Assembly (NCBI GenBank): GCA_001775255.1
Contig: MFCJ01000059.1
Location: 1-6,301 of the forward strand
DNA: 6,301 nt
DNA from: Candidatus Dadabacteria bacterium RIFCSPHIGHO2_12_FULL_53_21
Lineage (GTDB): Bacteria > Desulfobacterota_D > UBA1144 > Nemesobacterales > UBA2774
Direction of reading: 5' to 3'
The notes below the pieces were generated by a model. The model did no database searches. It was not told the DNA's origin and was given only the letters and a program-made list of their open reading frames with translations. Each line of letters begins with the position of its first letter. Within the stretch, counting starts at the first letter, position 1. Positions 1 through 6,085 of the stretch are shown here, piece by piece. The position numbers and the translations under genes were made by a program.

Positions 1-1082
1 CCTACGGAATCGACGACCTTCACGAGCTAGGCTTCGAGGGACAGGGCATCACACTGGCTCTTGTTGAGGGAACCAGTTTCGAACAATCGAATATCGACGA
101 GTTCACAACTTGTTTCGGAATTCCTAATCCCGCCGTTCCTACGGTCGTACAGCTCGGCAGCGACGATCTCAAGCCCGACGGAGAACCATTTCTCGATATC
201 GAAACGGTTTTGATGATAGCCCCTAAGTTATCGGGGCTTTACGTTTTTCAAACGCGCCTCAAATCGCTCGCCGATTGGGTCAGCCTTTTCTCAGCGCCCC
301 TCAACCCCAAGCACACGGAGGGGGTTCCCGTTCAGATTTTATCCGCGAGCCTCGGCAACTGCGAAGTTAAATGGGGGTTCGCGGCAATAAGTATGCTGGA
401 ATACGTATTCATGAACGCGGCCGCTTCAGGGGTGCATGTGTTTATCTCCGCGGGCGACAGCGGCTCTTCCACGTGCTTTCACCACGATAAAAAGACCAAG
501 ACCAGATCCGCCGAGTATCCCGCGTCGTCGCAATACGTCACAGGCGTCGGCGGGACGAACCTTGCGCTCAATGAGGACAACACGATCAAGGGAGAGGGCG
601 TCTGGAACGACCGGGATTTCCCCGCTCCCTACAACAAAAAATTTGGAGCCGGCGGCGGCGGCAAAAGCCGGTTCCTCTCGAGACCCCTCTGGCAGAAAGG
701 AACGAGAATCAAGGGCTTCAGGAGGACGACGCCCGACGTCGCATTCTTCGCCGATCCTTTTCCTGGCTACGTCATCAACGACTCGCTGAAAGGCTGGTTC
801 GATGACGGGGGCACGAGCGCGGCGACGCCCTTCTTTGCAGCTTCCATGGCCCTCGTGCTTCAGGCCGCGGAGGAAAACGACGTTACCCTCGACCTCACTT
901 ACCAGCTAATCTACAAACTCGCGAACAGCGATGCCTACAACGGGGTTTTTCAGGATGTGGTTATCGGGAACAACGACCTCTTTGACGTTGGCTGCTGCAC
1001 GGCGGGGCCTCGCTACGACATGGCGAGCGGGTGGGGATCGCTTAACATCAATTCCCTGGCGGAAGTATTGATTCCGCGGTGA
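1..1082 (+). CDS. Sedolisin-family (S53) serine-carboxyl peptidase, 5' truncated by the window edge
   Basis: The frame is open from the first complete codon at base 3 (YGIDDLHELGFEGQG...) to TGA at 1080-1082, giving 359 visible residues; the internal TTG/ATG at 210/213 is not the start. Sedolisins are secreted endopeptidases made with an N-terminal propeptide; that part lies outside the window. Visible landmarks: Glu61 and Asp65 (GEPFLDIE), the Glu/Asp catalytic pair with the family's four-residue spacing; Asp152 in SAGDSGSS, the oxyanion aspartate; Ser272 in GGTSAATP, the nucleophile; Asp318 (FQDVVIGNND) and Asp339 (AGPRYDMASGWGS), matching the C-terminal calcium site. Spacings between these residues are close to those of sedolisin/kumamolisin, so the enzyme should be active. 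A Cys-Cys pair (331-332) sits in the calcium-loop region. It converges with the outer-membrane protein gene across a gap with hairpins, so it is probably a separate transcription unit. Substrate and exact destination (periplasm or outside) cannot be read from the fragment. Confidence 0.94.
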   Translation, partial: YGIDDLHELGFEGQGITLALVEGTSFEQSNIDEFTTCFGIPNPAVPTVVQLGSDDLKPDGEPFLDIETVLMIAPKLSGLYVFQTRLKSLADWVSLFSAPLNPKHTEGVPVQILSASLGNCEVKWGFAAISMLEYVFMNAAASGVHVFISAGDSGSSTCFHHDKKTKTRSAEYPASSQYVTGVGGTNLALNEDNTIKGEGVWNDRDFPAPYNKKFGAGGGGKSRFLSRPLWQKGTRIKGFRRTTPDVAFFADPFPGYVINDSLKGWFDDGGTSAATPFFAASMALVLQAAEENDVTLDLTYQLIYKLANSDAYNGVFQDVVIGNNDLFDVGCCTAGPRYDMASGWGSLNINSLAEVLIPR

Positions 1083-1182
1083 GGGAATTGATATTTTCCG
1101 GAGGTTTGATTTCCCGACGTGTAATCGTTTGCCCAATTAAGAAGAAGTGGTGCCTGGTAGTGGTATTGTAGAAAGAGAGCGG

Positions 1183-1219
1183 GTGGTTCGTTGGACGCTG
1201 ACATAGCTAAACGAACTAC
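1183..1219. repeat. Inverted repeat / hairpin downstream of the sedolisin gene
   Basis: The arms GTGGTTCGTT (1183-1192) and AACGAACTAC (1210-1219) pair over 10 bp with one G-T wobble around a 17-base loop, about 100 bp past the sedolisin stop. No T-tract follows on either strand. It could stabilise the 3' end of the peptidase mRNA or be a protein site; it is not a convincing factor-independent terminator. Confidence 0.4.
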
Positions 1220-1246
1220 GCCGTGCAGAGGATGAAAACAAAACCC

Positions 1247-1320
1247 CCCCTTCCCTCACCCGCGCTCAAAGCAGAACTTTAAAACCAAATAAGAAGATAA
1301 GGGAAGGGGTTATTTTTATA
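1247..1320. terminator. Candidate bidirectional terminator between convergent genes
   Basis: CCCCTTCCCT (1247-1256) and AGGGAAGGGG (1300-1309) form a perfect 10-bp inverted repeat. On the + strand the right arm is followed by TTATTTTTATA. On the - strand the other arm is followed, after three extra Gs, by TTTTGTTTT. T-rich tails on both sides, placed between convergent genes, suit termination of both the sedolisin and the outer-membrane protein transcripts. The weak point is the 43-base loop, much longer than in a typical intrinsic terminator. Confidence 0.45.
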
Positions 1321-1323
1321 ACA

Positions 1324-1353
1324 CCGGGCGGAAGCGGCTCTTCACCGCCCCGG
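1324..1353 (-). repeat. GC-rich hairpin just after the outer-membrane protein stop
   Basis: GGGCGG (1326-1331) pairs with CCGCCC (1345-1350), and CC (1324-1325) pairs with GG (1352-1353) past a one-base bulge. This gives an 8-bp GC-rich stem with a 13-base loop, beginning about 17 bases past the - strand stop codon. No run of T follows on the - strand (TGTTATAAAAA), so it would be a 3'-stabilising or assisted-termination structure rather than a classical terminator. Confidence 0.4.
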
Positions 1354-1370
1354 CCCCGATGCGTGAATTT

Positions 1371-2930
1371 CTATTTAAAAAACTGATCTATGAATATCAT
1401 CAGCCTGCCCTGTACCGTGAACGGCGTTTCGTTGTAGCGCACCCCGTCAGACTCTATCTGGTTCGACGCGAGCGTATTAGCCGCCTGCGCCTCGAGGAGC
1501 GTATCCAGGCTGCTTCCGGGGAATACTATACCGCCGATGAGATCGAGGTTGACCCCCGGGTACATATGCCACGTGAGCGTGCCTTCGACCTCCGTACCCA
1601 TGTACGTATCCAGGCTCTCGACGCCCGGGTAGGGGTTCTTGGTCTCTTCGTTGAACGCAACCACTACCTGAGGCGTGAATGACAGCTCGTCAATAAGCTT
1701 TACAGTGCCCCAAACTCTCGCATAGTATGCGTTGTAGACGCTGCTCTCGACCTGATAGATGTTCGGTACGATGTTCTTGAAGAGGAGGTTGTCCAGGTTG
1801 TAAGCGGGGTTGAAATACACTATCCCGCCCTCAAGCGAACCCGATTCGAGGTCATCGCCCTTCGCCCATCCGAATTCCGCGGCGACTATCTTCATAGGCC
1901 AGCCCGGATAAACTTCCGCGCGGGCGGCGAATACTATATTCGACGCGTCTATATCCTCATTGCCTACTCCGTCAATTTTGAGCTTTCCCCAAACCCCGTC
2001 CATCTCGCCGACGAGTCTCCAGAGGTCCGTCTTATAATCGATCAGACCGGAATAAAGGACCAGGTGGGCGAGGTCCACACCGCTGACCGCGGCCCCCGCG
2101 TTGGGCGGTACGCCCGGATCGGTTCCGCTGGTCGGGAAAGTGCTGACGTTATTCTGATGGATGTACGGGAACACGAAGCCCGCCACCGTCAGGTTACCCC
2201 CCGCGACATTCGGATTGTTGAATATAAGAGCGGCGGCCCCGATGTCGTATCCGTTACCGTTACCGGTCACTACGCTGTTTCCCCCGGTGAGTATGTCCGA
2301 GACGAATACGAAGGTTATGGACGAGGACCCGGCCGCGAAAGATTTCAGATAAAGGAACCTGTCGAATATAGTGCCCAGGTCGGAATACGGGTCCCAGCCT
2401 CCGTTCAGATACATACCGATACCCCAGTCAAAGGGCTGACGTCCGACCCTGATGAATCCGATATCGTGAGGCAGCACTATGTCCGACATCAAGAACCTCA
2501 CGTCGAAGAACCCCGGGTCGTCTATCGCCAGCGGACCGGTCAGGATAGCGCCCCTGAACCTGTCGCTGAACGAGATATTCGAATTTACAACGGTGTTGCG
2601 CCCTCCTAACAGCTCCGTCGTAGATCCGCCCCAAATGTTGTTGTCGAATACACTCAGCTGCGCCCTGATAACAACGGAGTCGCTGAGAACGAGCTGAGGG
2701 GTCAGGCGCAGGGTGGTATCCGCGAAAAATATGTTGTCGTCGTTATTGGCGAAACCGAGGTCTATCGCGTTCTGCCTGCTCAACGCCGATATAAAGGTCG
2801 CGTTACCTATATAACGCGCTCTCGTACGCATGTAACTCGGAAAGCCCCCCAGGCTAAAATTGACTGCGAATGAGGGCACGGCCATAAAAAGAGCCAGTAC
2901 AAACACAATTATCCATTTGACGTTATTCAT
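1371..2930 (-). CDS. Outer-membrane beta-barrel (porin-like) protein with Sec signal peptide
   Basis: The gene encodes 519 residues, ending in TAG at 1371-1373. Residues 1-22 form a classic signal peptide: a positive start (MNNVK), a hydrophobic core and cleavage after SFA, leaving a mature protein starting VNFSLGG. The rest lacks hydrophobic helices and is built of short alternating polar/apolar stretches with many Gly, Asn, Asp and aromatic residues, as in transmembrane beta-strands (for example DTTLRLTPQLVLSD, SVVIRAQLSVFD, FTVQGRLMIFIDQFF). Notable motifs are VGRQPFDWGIGMYLNGG (162-178), GTIFDRFLY (186-194) and YFNPAYNLDNLLF (372-384). I recall similar motifs in uncharacterised outer-membrane proteins of myxobacteria and relatives. 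The C-terminus is FFK, with the usual terminal Phe followed by one Lys. The start is set by AAGGAGG nine bases upstream. A transport or porin role is likely, but the substrate is unknown. A 396-bp control region precedes the gene. Confidence 0.83.
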   Translation of the reverse strand: MNNVKWIIVFVLALFMAVPSFAVNFSLGGFPSYMRTRARYIGNATFISALSRQNAIDLGFANNDDNIFFADTTLRLTPQLVLSDSVVIRAQLSVFDNNIWGGSTTELLGGRNTVVNSNISFSDRFRGAILTGPLAIDDPGFFDVRFLMSDIVLPHDIGFIRVGRQPFDWGIGMYLNGGWDPYSDLGTIFDRFLYLKSFAAGSSSITFVFVSDILTGGNSVVTGNGNGYDIGAAALIFNNPNVAGGNLTVAGFVFPYIHQNNVSTFPTSGTDPGVPPNAGAAVSGVDLAHLVLYSGLIDYKTDLWRLVGEMDGVWGKLKIDGVGNEDIDASNIVFAARAEVYPGWPMKIVAAEFGWAKGDDLESGSLEGGIVYFNPAYNLDNLLFKNIVPNIYQVESSVYNAYYARVWGTVKLIDELSFTPQVVVAFNEETKNPYPGVESLDTYMGTEVEGTLTWHMYPGVNLDLIGGIVFPGSSLDTLLEAQAANTLASNQIESDGVRYNETPFTVQGRLMIFIDQFFK

Positions 2931-2939
2931 CTCTCCCTT

Positions 2940-2946
2940 CCTCCTT
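2940..2946 (-). promoter_or_regulatory. Ribosome binding site of the outer-membrane protein gene
   Basis: AAGGAGG on the - strand lies nine bases before the ATG at 2928-2930. It is a near-perfect Shine-Dalgarno and supports this start and strong translation. Confidence 0.8.
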
Positions 2947-3001
2947 GGATTTATCTTTTAGTTTATTTACCTCTTGGATGCTCCACCTGCCACAGCCTTG
3001 A

Positions 3002-3021
3002 AAGTAACATGCCAGTTACTT
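3002..3021. promoter_or_regulatory. Inverted repeat upstream of the outer-membrane protein gene (operator or leader hairpin)
   Basis: AAGTAAC (3002-3008) and GTTACTT (3015-3021) are perfect 7-bp arms around a 6-bp centre, a geometry typical of sites for dimeric helix-turn-helix regulators. It lies 71-91 bp before the ATG. If the promoter call is right it falls at about +6 to +25, where it could be a downstream operator or a hairpin with a 6-base loop in the mRNA leader. On the - strand its centre also reads TGGCAT followed by TTAC and TTTCA, a weak sigma-54-like match lacking the -12 GC. Confidence 0.45.
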
Positions 3022-3033
3022 CACCCCAGCATC

Positions 3034-3062
3034 ATTAAATTTTTCAGACGCCCGGGTGTCGC
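3034..3062 (-). promoter_or_regulatory. Candidate sigma-70-type promoter of the outer-membrane protein gene
   Basis: On the - strand, GCGACA (3057-3062, four of six matches to TTGACA) and TTTAAT (3034-3039, five of six to TATAAT) are separated by exactly 17 bases. Transcription would begin near 3027, giving a leader of about 95 bases. The -35 box and spacer overlap the palindrome at 3047-3060, which would suit repression or activation there. This is pattern matching only. Confidence 0.35.
3047..3060. promoter_or_regulatory. 14-bp palindrome overlapping the candidate -35 region
   Basis: GACGCCCGGGTGTC is symmetric around a central CCCGGG, with a single G/T asymmetry at positions 4 and 11. It overlaps the -35 box and spacer of the promoter proposed for the outer-membrane protein gene. 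With no loop it is more likely a protein-binding site than an RNA hairpin. Confidence 0.4.
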
Positions 3063-3070
3063 ATGTCAGA

Positions 3071-3110
3071 AAACAGTACAAATTTACAATTTATCCTGGG
3101 ATAACTGTTT
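3071..3110. promoter_or_regulatory. Nested dyads upstream of the candidate promoter
   Basis: The inner palindrome TTATCC-TG-GGATAA (3091-3104) is perfect over six bases per arm. An outer pair, AAACAGT (3071-3077) and ACTGTTT (3104-3110), is perfect over seven bases around 26 bases. The inner site lies about 70 bp upstream of the predicted transcription start, a usual place for an activator. A half-copy (TTATCCTGG) recurs 54 bp further upstream at 3145-3153. Confidence 0.4.
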
Positions 3111-3326
3111 AAGAGTGGAGATTGGTGAAAAGTGGGAACAAACATTATCCTGGAACAGCCGTCGCATACCGAGTGCGGCAATGTGCAATAACATCGACTG
3201 CCCCGGAAGAGGTTTATTTCGGGGTATATATCGCTTCCAAATTTTACGGACGGATCTCGGGAATATACGTGGATGAAGGGGCTATCGCACGGTCATACAA
3301 CCGGGAATACATCGATAAAATAACTC

Positions 3327-5816
3327 TTAGCTGTTCGTCAGATCCGGATTCAGAAATTCGTACACACACGACCTGAATTTCTCGACTTTGAATGGTTTGG
3401 TTATATATTCGTTTCCCGTCATGTTGATGAAGTCCATCGTTTCACTGCTCGGGTCGCCGGTTATGAAGATAACCTTCTCGGCAAGCCGGGGCTTTAATTC
3501 CTTGATTTTGTCATAGAAAGCGATCCCGCTCATACCCGGCATCTTAATGTCGCAAACTATCAGATCGTAGTTGCCGGAATCCGTTTTCACAAGCGCTTCC
3601 TCACCGTCCCTGGCGTTATCAACGGTGATGTTATCCTGCTCCAGGACACCTTTTATCAAATCGACGACTAACTCTTCGTCCTCGACGATGAGGATCCTCT
3701 TCTCATTCATCTTCCCCCGGCTTACCTTCTTACGCTTCTCTTTGTCCCGGCCCGGCTGCGCCGTCTGCTGAGACACCGGCAGCTCAACCACGAAAGTTGT
3801 CCCCTCTCCCTCCCTGCTTTCCGCGCGCACCTCCCCGCCGTGTTCGTGTACGATCCCGTATGCGACAGCAAGACCGAGGCCAGTCCCTTTCCCGGGCTCT
3901 TTGGTGGTGAAAAAGGGATCGAATATCTTTCCGATTAGATCTTTCTGAATACCCGGACCGTTGTCCTCGAACTTGATTTCTATAATGCCCCCGTTCTTTA
4001 CCCTGGTCGACACTCTCAGACGCCCCCGGTCCCTGTATCCGCTCATCGCCTGCTCGGCGTTGAGTATGATATTAGTAAACACCTGCTGGAGCTGGTTGGA
4101 ATCGACCATGGACTTGGGTGCCCCCTCGTCGAAGTCGGTAACGACCTCGATGTTGTCGAGCTTTAGCTGGTACTCCCTGAATTCGAGCGACTGCTTCACA
4201 AGTGCGTTAATATCTTCATAAGCCCTCTGCGGTCTGTATTTCCTCGAGAAAGAAAGCAGCTTCTCGATGATCTTCGCGACCCTCTGGGCCGAGGTATTGA
4301 TGATTTCGAGCGACTTTTTCTCGTTATCGTCGAGACCGGGCTTCGTCAGGAGCCTCTGCGAATAGCCCACGATCGGAGTGAGCGGGTTGTTTATCTCATG
4401 TGCGATGCTCGATATCATCTGGCCCAGAGAGGCCAGCTTCTCCGATTGGACGAGCTTTTCGTGGGCGGACTCGATCTCCTCGAGCATTTTCGCCTTTGCT
4501 ATCGCAATCGCGATCTGATCACCCATCGACGAAAGCAGACGCACTTCGTTCTCGCTGAATTTCCGCTCCTTGTAGCTGAGGAACCAGATGACCCCTATTA
4601 CTTCGCGTCCCAGGAATACCGGTATGCCCAGCAGGCTGTGGTGCCCGAGGTCCCTGCCTGCCTGCCCGATATCCTCGTCCTTCTGCGCGTCTTCTATATT
4701 CACAATCGCACCGCTGTTGATGACCTTCCAGGTTAACCCCCTGGGATAAGGTATCCTTCCCGCCCTCTGCACGTAAAATTCAGGGAAGTTCCTGTTCGCC
4801 TGGATCACCGCCTCCTTCTTTTCCTTATCCACGAGATATATCATGGCCATATCCACGTTTTCCATATTCATGATTATGTCGAGCGCGACGTCATAAACCT
4901 CGCCGAGGTCGAGGAACCTGTGGACGGCTTTCATGAGCGTATTCAGAGCCAGTAGTTCCTCTTCCGCCCTTTTACGTTCCGAAATATCCCTCGTGATGAT
5001 GACGCCCCGTATCTCTCCCGAAGCCGTCAGGTAGGGGTTCCCTATGCATTCGAGCCACTGGTACTTGCCCGACTTGTGCAAGGCCCTGAATGTAGCCTTC
5101 TCCGTGGAGAGATTCATGACAGCGCGCATGAATATGGACATGGCCGTCGGCACGTCGTCGGGATGCATGAAATCGAAGGCTTTCTTCCCAACGAGCTCCG
5201 ACTGCGCGTAACCTGTAAGATCATGGCAGGCCGGATTCACGTAGAGTATTCTTCCCACGGAATCCACCTCGTATATGAGGTCGTAGCTGTTCTCGACGAT
5301 TGTCCGGTATTTTTTTTCATTCTCTATGAGCCCCTCTTCCGTTTCCCTGAGCCTGGAAATATCCCGGAACACGACGACAACTCCCCTGAAGTCCATTCGC
5401 TCATACTGTACCGGGGCGAAACTCGCTGAGACGTACAGGATCGATCCGTCCCGGGTGACTAGAAATGTATCCCTTTGCAAACCGAGCTTCTCCCCGGTTT
5501 CAATAACCATATTCGCAGGCTCTATCGGGTCTTCTCCCTTGCTATTGTTATAAAGACGTAAGACCTCACTTATGGGCTTTCCTAACGCTTCTTGAGAGGT
5601 CCAGCCGGTGAGCTCCTCCGCCATACGGTTGATCAGGATAATACTGCCGTCCGCTCCGGCAATAATAACGCCGTCGCCGATACTGCGAAAACATACGGAG
5701 AGCTCCTCTACCCGGCGCGTAAGCTCGCTTTCCCTCGCTTCATGACGGGAAATTCCGAGACGGAGTTCTTCGATCTCGCTTATTAGCTGCTTCTTCGTCT
5801 TACTCTCGTCTTTCAT
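3327..5816 (-). CDS. Soluble hybrid sensor histidine kinase: PAS-PAS-GAF-HisKA-HATPase-REC
   Basis: The gene encodes 829 residues, with TAA at 3327-3329. In order: a charged, probably coiled-coil start (1-40); PAS/PAC 1 (about 37-158, ending VVVFRDISRLRE); PAS/PAC 2 (about 165-282, ending RGVIITRDISERKRAEEEL); GAF (about 290-445); HisKA with phospho-acceptor His473 in SSIAHEINNPLTPIVGYS; and HATPase_c with N-box Asn586 (NIILNAEQAM), G1 DNGPGI (618-623), F-box IFDPFFTTK and G2 GTGLGLAV. A basic linker (about 682-702) leads to a receiver with acidic residues Asp713/Glu714 (LIVEDEE), phospho-acceptor Asp756 (LIVCDIKMPGMSG), Thr786 and Lys807 (KPF). All catalytic residues are present. There is no transmembrane helix or signal peptide, so it senses a cytoplasmic or diffusible cue through PAS/GAF; whether a cofactor binds cannot be told. 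There is no Hpt or DNA-binding domain, so the output partner lies elsewhere. The start ATG has a modest GAGGG seven bases upstream. Confidence 0.95.
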   Translation of the reverse strand: MKDESKTKKQLISEIEELRLGISRHEARESELTRRVEELSVCFRSIGDGVIIAGADGSIILINRMAEELTGWTSQEALGKPISEVLRLYNNSKGEDPIEPANMVIETGEKLGLQRDTFLVTRDGSILYVSASFAPVQYERMDFRGVVVVFRDISRLRETEEGLIENEKKYRTIVENSYDLIYEVDSVGRILYVNPACHDLTGYAQSELVGKKAFDFMHPDDVPTAMSIFMRAVMNLSTEKATFRALHKSGKYQWLECIGNPYLTASGEIRGVIITRDISERKRAEEELLALNTLMKAVHRFLDLGEVYDVALDIIMNMENVDMAMIYLVDKEKKEAVIQANRNFPEFYVQRAGRIPYPRGLTWKVINSGAIVNIEDAQKDEDIGQAGRDLGHHSLLGIPVFLGREVIGVIWFLSYKERKFSENEVRLLSSMGDQIAIAIAKAKMLEEIESAHEKLVQSEKLASLGQMISSIAHEINNPLTPIVGYSQRLLTKPGLDDNEKKSLEIINTSAQRVAKIIEKLLSFSRKYRPQRAYEDINALVKQSLEFREYQLKLDNIEVVTDFDEGAPKSMVDSNQLQQVFTNIILNAEQAMSGYRDRGRLRVSTRVKNGGIIEIKFEDNGPGIQKDLIGKIFDPFFTTKEPGKGTGLGLAVAYGIVHEHGGEVRAESREGEGTTFVVELPVSQQTAQPGRDKEKRKKVSRGKMNEKRILIVEDEELVVDLIKGVLEQDNITVDNARDGEEALVKTDSGNYDLIVCDIKMPGMSGIAFYDKIKELKPRLAEKVIFITGDPSSETMDFINMTGNEYITKPFKVEKFRSCVYEFLNPDLTNS

Positions 5817-5823
5817 ACCATAG

Positions 5824-5828
5824 CCCTC
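5824..5828 (-). promoter_or_regulatory. Ribosome binding site of the hybrid kinase gene
   Basis: GAGGG on the - strand lies seven bases before the ATG at 5814-5816. It is weaker than the site of the outer-membrane protein gene but well spaced, and it supports the start at 5816. Confidence 0.5.
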
Positions 5829-5831
5829 ACA

Positions 5832-5860
5832 CTTATAACCCGGGCGCCTCGCGCTCTAAA
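5832..5860 (-). promoter_or_regulatory. Weak candidate promoter just upstream of the kinase gene
   Basis: TTTAGA (5855-5860) and TATAAG (5832-5837) on the - strand are 17 bases apart, with four and five of six matches to the sigma-70 consensus. Transcription would begin near 5825, leaving a leader of only about 10 bases that would cut into the Shine-Dalgarno. That makes this promoter doubtful; a start further upstream is equally possible. Confidence 0.2.
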
Positions 5861-5901
5861 CCGGACGCCCGATAGAGCCATGAATGCAACATCCGGCAAT
5901 T

Positions 5902-5927
5902 GACTGTGATTTCGGATAGTTACAGTC
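5902..5927. repeat. Hairpin upstream of the kinase gene (8-bp stem)
   Basis: GACTGTGA (5902-5909) pairs with TTACAGTC (5920-5927) with one G-T wobble around a 10-base loop. It lies about 85-110 bp before the kinase start. It could be an operator or a leader hairpin; there is no T-tract. Confidence 0.35.
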
Positions 5928-5937
5928 GTATTCGCCT

Positions 5938-5960
5938 GCGGATTATTGAAAAATAACCGC
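5938..5960. repeat. Hairpin with bulged A and GAAA tetraloop (+ strand sense)
   Basis: GCGG-A-TTATT (5938-5947) pairs with AATAACCGC (5952-5960) to give a 9-bp stem with a single bulged A and a GAAA loop. Read on the + strand the loop is a GNRA tetraloop; on the - strand the loop is TTTC. It lies 10 bp from the neighbouring hairpin. No T-run follows on either strand, so it is not a standard terminator. Confidence 0.4.
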
Positions 5961-6085
5961 TTCCGGCAAATTCGGCTCAAATCTCTCCCTTCTAAAGTAT
6001 TAGTGCACTTGGTATGAGTTGTAAATAGAGGGGATCAACGGCTATCTATCGATAAGATCTCCGGAGGGAGGGGTAAAACAGCCGC

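Larger units (their letters stand above)
2931..3326. other. 396-bp non-coding control region between kinase and outer-membrane protein genes
   Basis: No convincing gene is present. Open frames on the + strand here start from weak codons, lack ribosome binding sites and run antisense into the kinase gene. The half nearest the outer-membrane protein gene (3001-3110) is dense in dyads and holds a promoter candidate. The half nearest the kinase stop has one weak hairpin, CCCCG (3201-3205) with CGGGG (3220-3224), around a 14-base loop with no T-tract, so a kinase terminator is not evident and read-through is possible. A 9-bp direct repeat, TTATCCTGG, occurs at 3091-3099 and 3145-3153. Confidence 0.6.
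5817..6085. other. Upstream region of the kinase gene, non-coding, rich in short hairpins
   Basis: There is no convincing gene in this stretch. It holds hairpins at 5902-5927 and 5938-5960, and a GC-rich dyad CGGGCG (5841-5846) with CGCCCG (5866-5871) that encloses GCGC-CTC-GCGC (5844-5854). TCCGGCAA is repeated directly at 5892-5899 and 5962-5969. A TTG-started 55-codon frame (5813-5980, - strand) ends in an ATGA overlap with the kinase start, but its arginine-rich composition and cramped ribosome site make it doubtful. Confidence 0.5.

Noticed and set aside
210..1082. A complete 290-residue gene starting at 210
   Set aside because: The frame is open to the left edge and encodes the Glu/Asp catalytic pair upstream of 210, so this start is internal to the sedolisin.
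2064..2609. 181-codon + strand frame antisense to the barrel gene
   Set aside because: It is a shadow of the barrel coding frame, with a composition rich in Arg, Val and Pro and no domain; the barrel frame has a signal peptide and a strong ribosome site.
3005..3020. Sigma-54 promoter (TGGCAT-N-TTTCA) before the barrel gene
   Set aside because: The -24 GG is present but the -12 GC is missing, and the kinase has no sigma-54-type regulator beside it.
2974..3276. 100-codon + strand frame in the control region
   Set aside because: It has no ribosome binding site, matches no known family, and lies across the dyads and promoter of the barrel gene.
3122..3376. 84-codon + strand frame across the control region into the kinase 3' end
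   Set aside because: It starts at TTG without a clear ribosome site, overlaps the kinase coding sequence antisense, and has no recognisable domain.
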